Of a stretch of DNA of 13,995 bases, positions 12,501 to 13,995 are shown piece after piece. The notes below the pieces were generated by a model. The model was not told the origin of the DNA. It made no database searches and saw only the letters and a program-made list of their open reading frames with translations. The stretch lies in NCBI GenBank assembly GCA_020343575.1, contig CP070801.1:984178-998172 (forward strand), given 5' to 3'. The position numbers were made by a program, and so were the translations under genes. This stretch comes from Candidatus Aenigmatarchaeota archaeon (lineage in GTDB: Archaea; Aenigmatarchaeota; Aenigmatarchaeia; QMZP01). Numbering within the stretch: position 1 is the first letter of the stretch; each line of letters begins with the position of its first letter.

Positions 12501-13995
12501 CCAAAGTAGAAGTGGGAATGTCAGATCCTGTTCAAAGAGCGAAAATTTCTGGTGCAGGCAGCCCAAATTATTTAGATAATGTTATGTCTGTTGATGTTCA
12601 GGGTAAGTATGCCTATGCTGCCTCTGCAGGCGATGACCGACTGACCGTTATAGACGTTTCAAATCCTTCTTCACCCACTGTTATTGCAAGTTTAAGTGGT
12701 TGCACTTATGCTGATGCTGTTGATGTTGCCGGGGATTATGCCTATTTGGGTTGTTGGACTGATTCTGAGTTGAAAATTGTAGATATATCTGACCCAAAGA
12801 ATCCCTCAATTGTTGGCACTGAAACCGTAGGTGGTATAATCAACATTCATGTTTCTGGTAAGTATGCCTATGCTGCTGAGTGGGGCAACAGTGGTGGACT
12901 AAATGTTATTGATGTTTCCATTCCAACATCACCTAGTCTTGTCGGATTTGTTTCAATACCCAACGCCAGCGGAGTTTATGTTACAGGTAAGTATGCTTAT
13001 GTAACTACATATAGCCCGTCTGACAAACTCAGCAACCTTACTGCTGTTGATGTTTATGATCCAACGAATCCGACAATCGTTAGCAATTTAACCGATAATA
13101 CTTATTTATACGGCGGACGAGGAATAACAGTTTCCGGTAGTTATGCCTATGTTGCCGCCTACAGTGGGGATTATCTCACAATAGTTAACGTATCTGACCC
13201 TTCTAATATGTACAGGATTTCTAGCATTGGTGGTGCAGGGTCTCCGAATTATATGGATGGACCAGATACAGCTTTTGTTGCCGGCAAATACGTGTACGTC
13301 CATGCCTTGAGAGACAATTCCTTAACAGTAATAGATGTATCTGATCCTTCAAACCCCACTTTTGCTGGAAACCTCAGCGCCACTTCGGGCACGCCTCCGG
13401 ATGCATCAGCTAATACGTTAGTTGTTTCCGGTAAGTATGCCTATATGGTGACTCAAAACGATGATTCCTTTGTCGTTGCAGATATCAGTGGTATAGATAC
13501 CCCGGCAATGTCCACAGGGGCTATTCAGACAGGAGGATTGTATGTTAGTGAAAACGCTGATATTGCCAACAGTCTCTCTGTGAGAAACGGATTAACCGTG
13601 GGTACAGGAGGTATATTTTCACACGGTTCTCTATCAATAGTAAATGGCACTTTAAGTGTGGTCACTGATCATACTTCTTCTGGGGTTCTTAAACTAATAA
13701 GGAATGTCACCGGACGTTATGGTTGGTTAGATGTACCACACGATTCAGGCAGTCCATTTTCAATCGGTGTATCTGATGGCAGTTCAGAAGTAAATGCTAT
13801 ACAATTCACCACCGACACTGCTGATTTAGGAGAGGTTTGGATACCAAATGGCGATGTTGGCATCAACACAACGATGCCGAACGAGACCCTGAGTGTGGTA
13901 GGAAACTTCTCAGTTGAGACTCCAGTAGAATCCACAACAGCAGTCCAGGTAAGGAACTCAAGTGATGATGTTGTCTTCAACATTGATACAACAAA
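9533..13995 (+). CDS. Giant secreted fibre/adhesin-like protein with YadA-type head repeats and LVIVD propeller (3' end outside window)
   Basis: An open frame of at least 1487 codons without a stop in the window. The ATG at 9533 follows GGGAGAG. Residues 1 to about 36 are a signal peptide (positive MKAKKFEGMK, hydrophobic core, cleavage near SVSA/A). Residues about 78-440 contain repeated fibre motifs of the form GNVGI(G/N)TT.P...L.VNG (near nt 9771, 10018, 10135, 10489 and 10792; two more near 12468 and 13852). There is also GDSGFYENSDDDIRIS, a pattern from memory of tail fibres with endosialidase-type chaperones. Residues 576-908 are about 23 YadA-head repeats of 14 residues (A(L/I/V)G.(.)A.AT). 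Residues about 1013-1333 are seven LVIVD repeats, probably a beta-propeller. Fibre motifs resume afterwards. Many N-X-T/S sequons support export. No anchor is seen, as the C-terminus is missing. It may be a trimeric fibre or adhesin; a cell-contact role is inferred. Confidence 0.85.
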   Translation, partial: MKAKKFEGMKLFIIFILLVVTYSIVISSVSAAPADPGHSAPSIGPGTFEGGYYVFPNNLSVTENFSVDTDTLFVDSTLNRIGIGNNTPEYDLEVDGALGFTAGSTATYGSTALEAVNTYDLRIDAQRSILMVIDENSQFSEGAFQIAWDNPDTIILTVNRTGQVGIGTMSPQNILNVNGTTNITGNLTVNESTLFVNADKGNVGINTTDPQSILHINGTVGSLTGGISFGDGDSGFYENSDDDIRISIAGTERWYITSSILGSVTASGARLLQQGQSTTVPGIRPYGSDTDTGISGDNSDNLYLITGASTKLTIDSNGDVGIGVVSPGAKLHVSNGDILVNNSATPIVDLTGNDAGNYKVGIEGTGGAPNGGFHLHVARGTEKTLSTADEHSTYLTTTYDNPLIFGTNNLERIRILSTGNVGIMETTPDDELTVNGTANATDFVCAGSGCINAVELNSDVAGLGLNTTSGVLAVNILSPGGGIVVSGDQVVLNQSCSDNEILKWNSGSSIWECSTDAGETAGNITGDGTPGTLPVFTSAGYIADSIVSESGNTLTVSGNISMPTNFWIGNGAAAPSTNALAIGYNAQATAVGATSLGPNSDATASYSTAVGVGSQATGGTGATSLGYQANATVGGAIALGQETDATTTNAVALGYQAQATGTSSISLGNSANSTGIYSTAIGVGTDATEDYATAVGEYAQATAQSATALGDDANATGSASTALGRESDATEDYATAVGRLAQATGASSVAMGSNAQSKAYATISIGSNSLATDDSGTAIGRDANATKNYATAIGGGTNATDYYATAIGREAQATAQGSTALGDSANASAWAATSVGKESKAGSESISMGYKAKSTSYRTIALGPYTNAKTDYVTVIGYDANSSYADSVALGRQAVTTATNQFMVGSSSYNLNTYIYGNLNVTTGKDICIEGGNCLSDMGAGGGGNVSGSGSANHVAFWKDDENITYDTDGNFTWNDTENMLGIGTSSPTAKVEVGMSDPVQRAKISGAGSPNYLDNVMSVDVQGKYAYAASAGDDRLTVIDVSNPSSPTVIASLSGCTYADAVDVAGDYAYLGCWTDSELKIVDISDPKNPSIVGTETVGGIINIHVSGKYAYAAEWGNSGGLNVIDVSIPTSPSLVGFVSIPNASGVYVTGKYAYVTTYSPSDKLSNLTAVDVYDPTNPTIVSNLTDNTYLYGGRGITVSGSYAYVAAYSGDYLTIVNVSDPSNMYRISSIGGAGSPNYMDGPDTAFVAGKYVYVHALRDNSLTVIDVSDPSNPTFAGNLSATSGTPPDASANTLVVSGKYAYMVTQNDDSFVVADISGIDTPAMSTGAIQTGGLYVSENADIANSLSVRNGLTVGTGGIFSHGSLSIVNGTLSVVTDHTSSGVLKLIRNVTGRYGWLDVPHDSGSPFSIGVSDGSSEVNAIQFTTDTADLGEVWIPNGDVGINTTMPNETLSVVGNFSVETPVESTTAVQVRNSSDDVVFNIDTT
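11588..11620 (+). repeat. 33-bp exact repeat inside the head array, copy 1
   Basis: Encodes DATEDYATAVG and is identical to 11714-11746. The 126-bp spacing equals three 42-bp units, so a three-unit block was probably duplicated. Confidence 0.85.
11714..11746 (+). repeat. 33-bp exact repeat inside the head array, copy 2
   Basis: Identical partner of 11588-11620, one three-unit step (126 bp) downstream. Confidence 0.85.
12570..13530 (+). repeat. Seven LVIVD repeats forming a probable beta-propeller domain
   Basis: Seven units of about 42-50 residues share '.V.V.G.YAYVA....L.VIDVS(D/N)P..P..V'. Clear openings are VQGKYAYAA, VAGDYAYLG, VSGKYAYAA, VTGKYAYVT, VSGSYAYVA, VAGKYVYVH and VSGKYAYMV. 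Seven such units suit a seven-bladed propeller. At the DNA level GGTAAGTATGCCTATGCTGC is identical at 12602-12621 and 12857-12876, and close copies occur near 12986 and 13430, indicating expansion by duplication. The wording of this stretch is more T-rich by eye than the A/C-rich head array just before it. Confidence 0.8.

Noticed and set aside
2758..13995. Diversity-generating retroelement acting on the adhesins
   Set aside because: No reverse transcriptase or template/variable repeat pair with adenine-biased differences was seen; the near-identical patches encode scaffold, not variable loops.

Overview
The window reads as archaeal DNA, most likely from a small-genome (DPANN-type) archaeon. 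The support is: AT-rich TATA boxes about 25 bp ahead of likely start sites instead of -35/-10 pairs; Shine-Dalgarno sequences close to GGAGGT/GGGGTGAT; short winged-helix and ribbon-helix-helix regulators of archaeal style; and two giant secreted beta-rich proteins full of N-X-S/T sequons. The lineage is an inference. Some parts of the second giant protein (LVIVD propeller, 'NVGIGTT.P' fibre motifs) are, from memory, also common in candidate-phyla bacteria. No rRNA, tRNA, CRISPR array or transposase was seen. The DNA is almost fully coding, and no gene-free stretch reaches 300 bases.

Layout. (1) Positions 3-283: the C-terminal SPASM tail of a radical SAM protein on the + strand, then a 25-codon reading frame that overlaps it by ATGA and looks like the cut-off start of a B12-binding radical SAM gene. 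(2) Positions 272-2337 on the - strand: a two-gene operon with a GTGA overlap, made of a GtrA-type membrane domain fused to a shortened glycosyltransferase-2-like domain, then a radical SAM/SPASM enzyme. (3) Positions 2338-2513: a divergent promoter region with several perfect inverted repeats. (4) Positions 2514-9280 on the + strand: a winged-helix regulator, a 2119-residue secreted protein with five LamG domains, and a 49-residue ribbon-helix-helix (RHH) protein, tightly packed. (5) Positions 9281-9372: a promoter with a TATA box and a 14-bp palindrome. (6) Positions 9373-13995 on the + strand: a second RHH protein, clearly a duplicate of the first, and 28 bp later a giant secreted fibre-like protein that runs off the window. 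That protein combines tail-fibre-like motifs, about 23 YadA-type head repeats of 14 residues and a seven-repeat LVIVD beta-propeller.

How the parts may work together (inference): the + strand holds two consecutive modules in which a tiny DNA-binding protein gene sits directly ahead of a giant surface or adhesin gene, each behind its own TATA box and palindromes. This suggests dedicated local switches for two cell-surface contact proteins. The divergent GtrA/glycosyltransferase-like gene could serve lipid-linked sugar handling for glycosylating these sequon-rich proteins, but its transferase domain lacks the usual DxD motif and may be inactive or regulatory.
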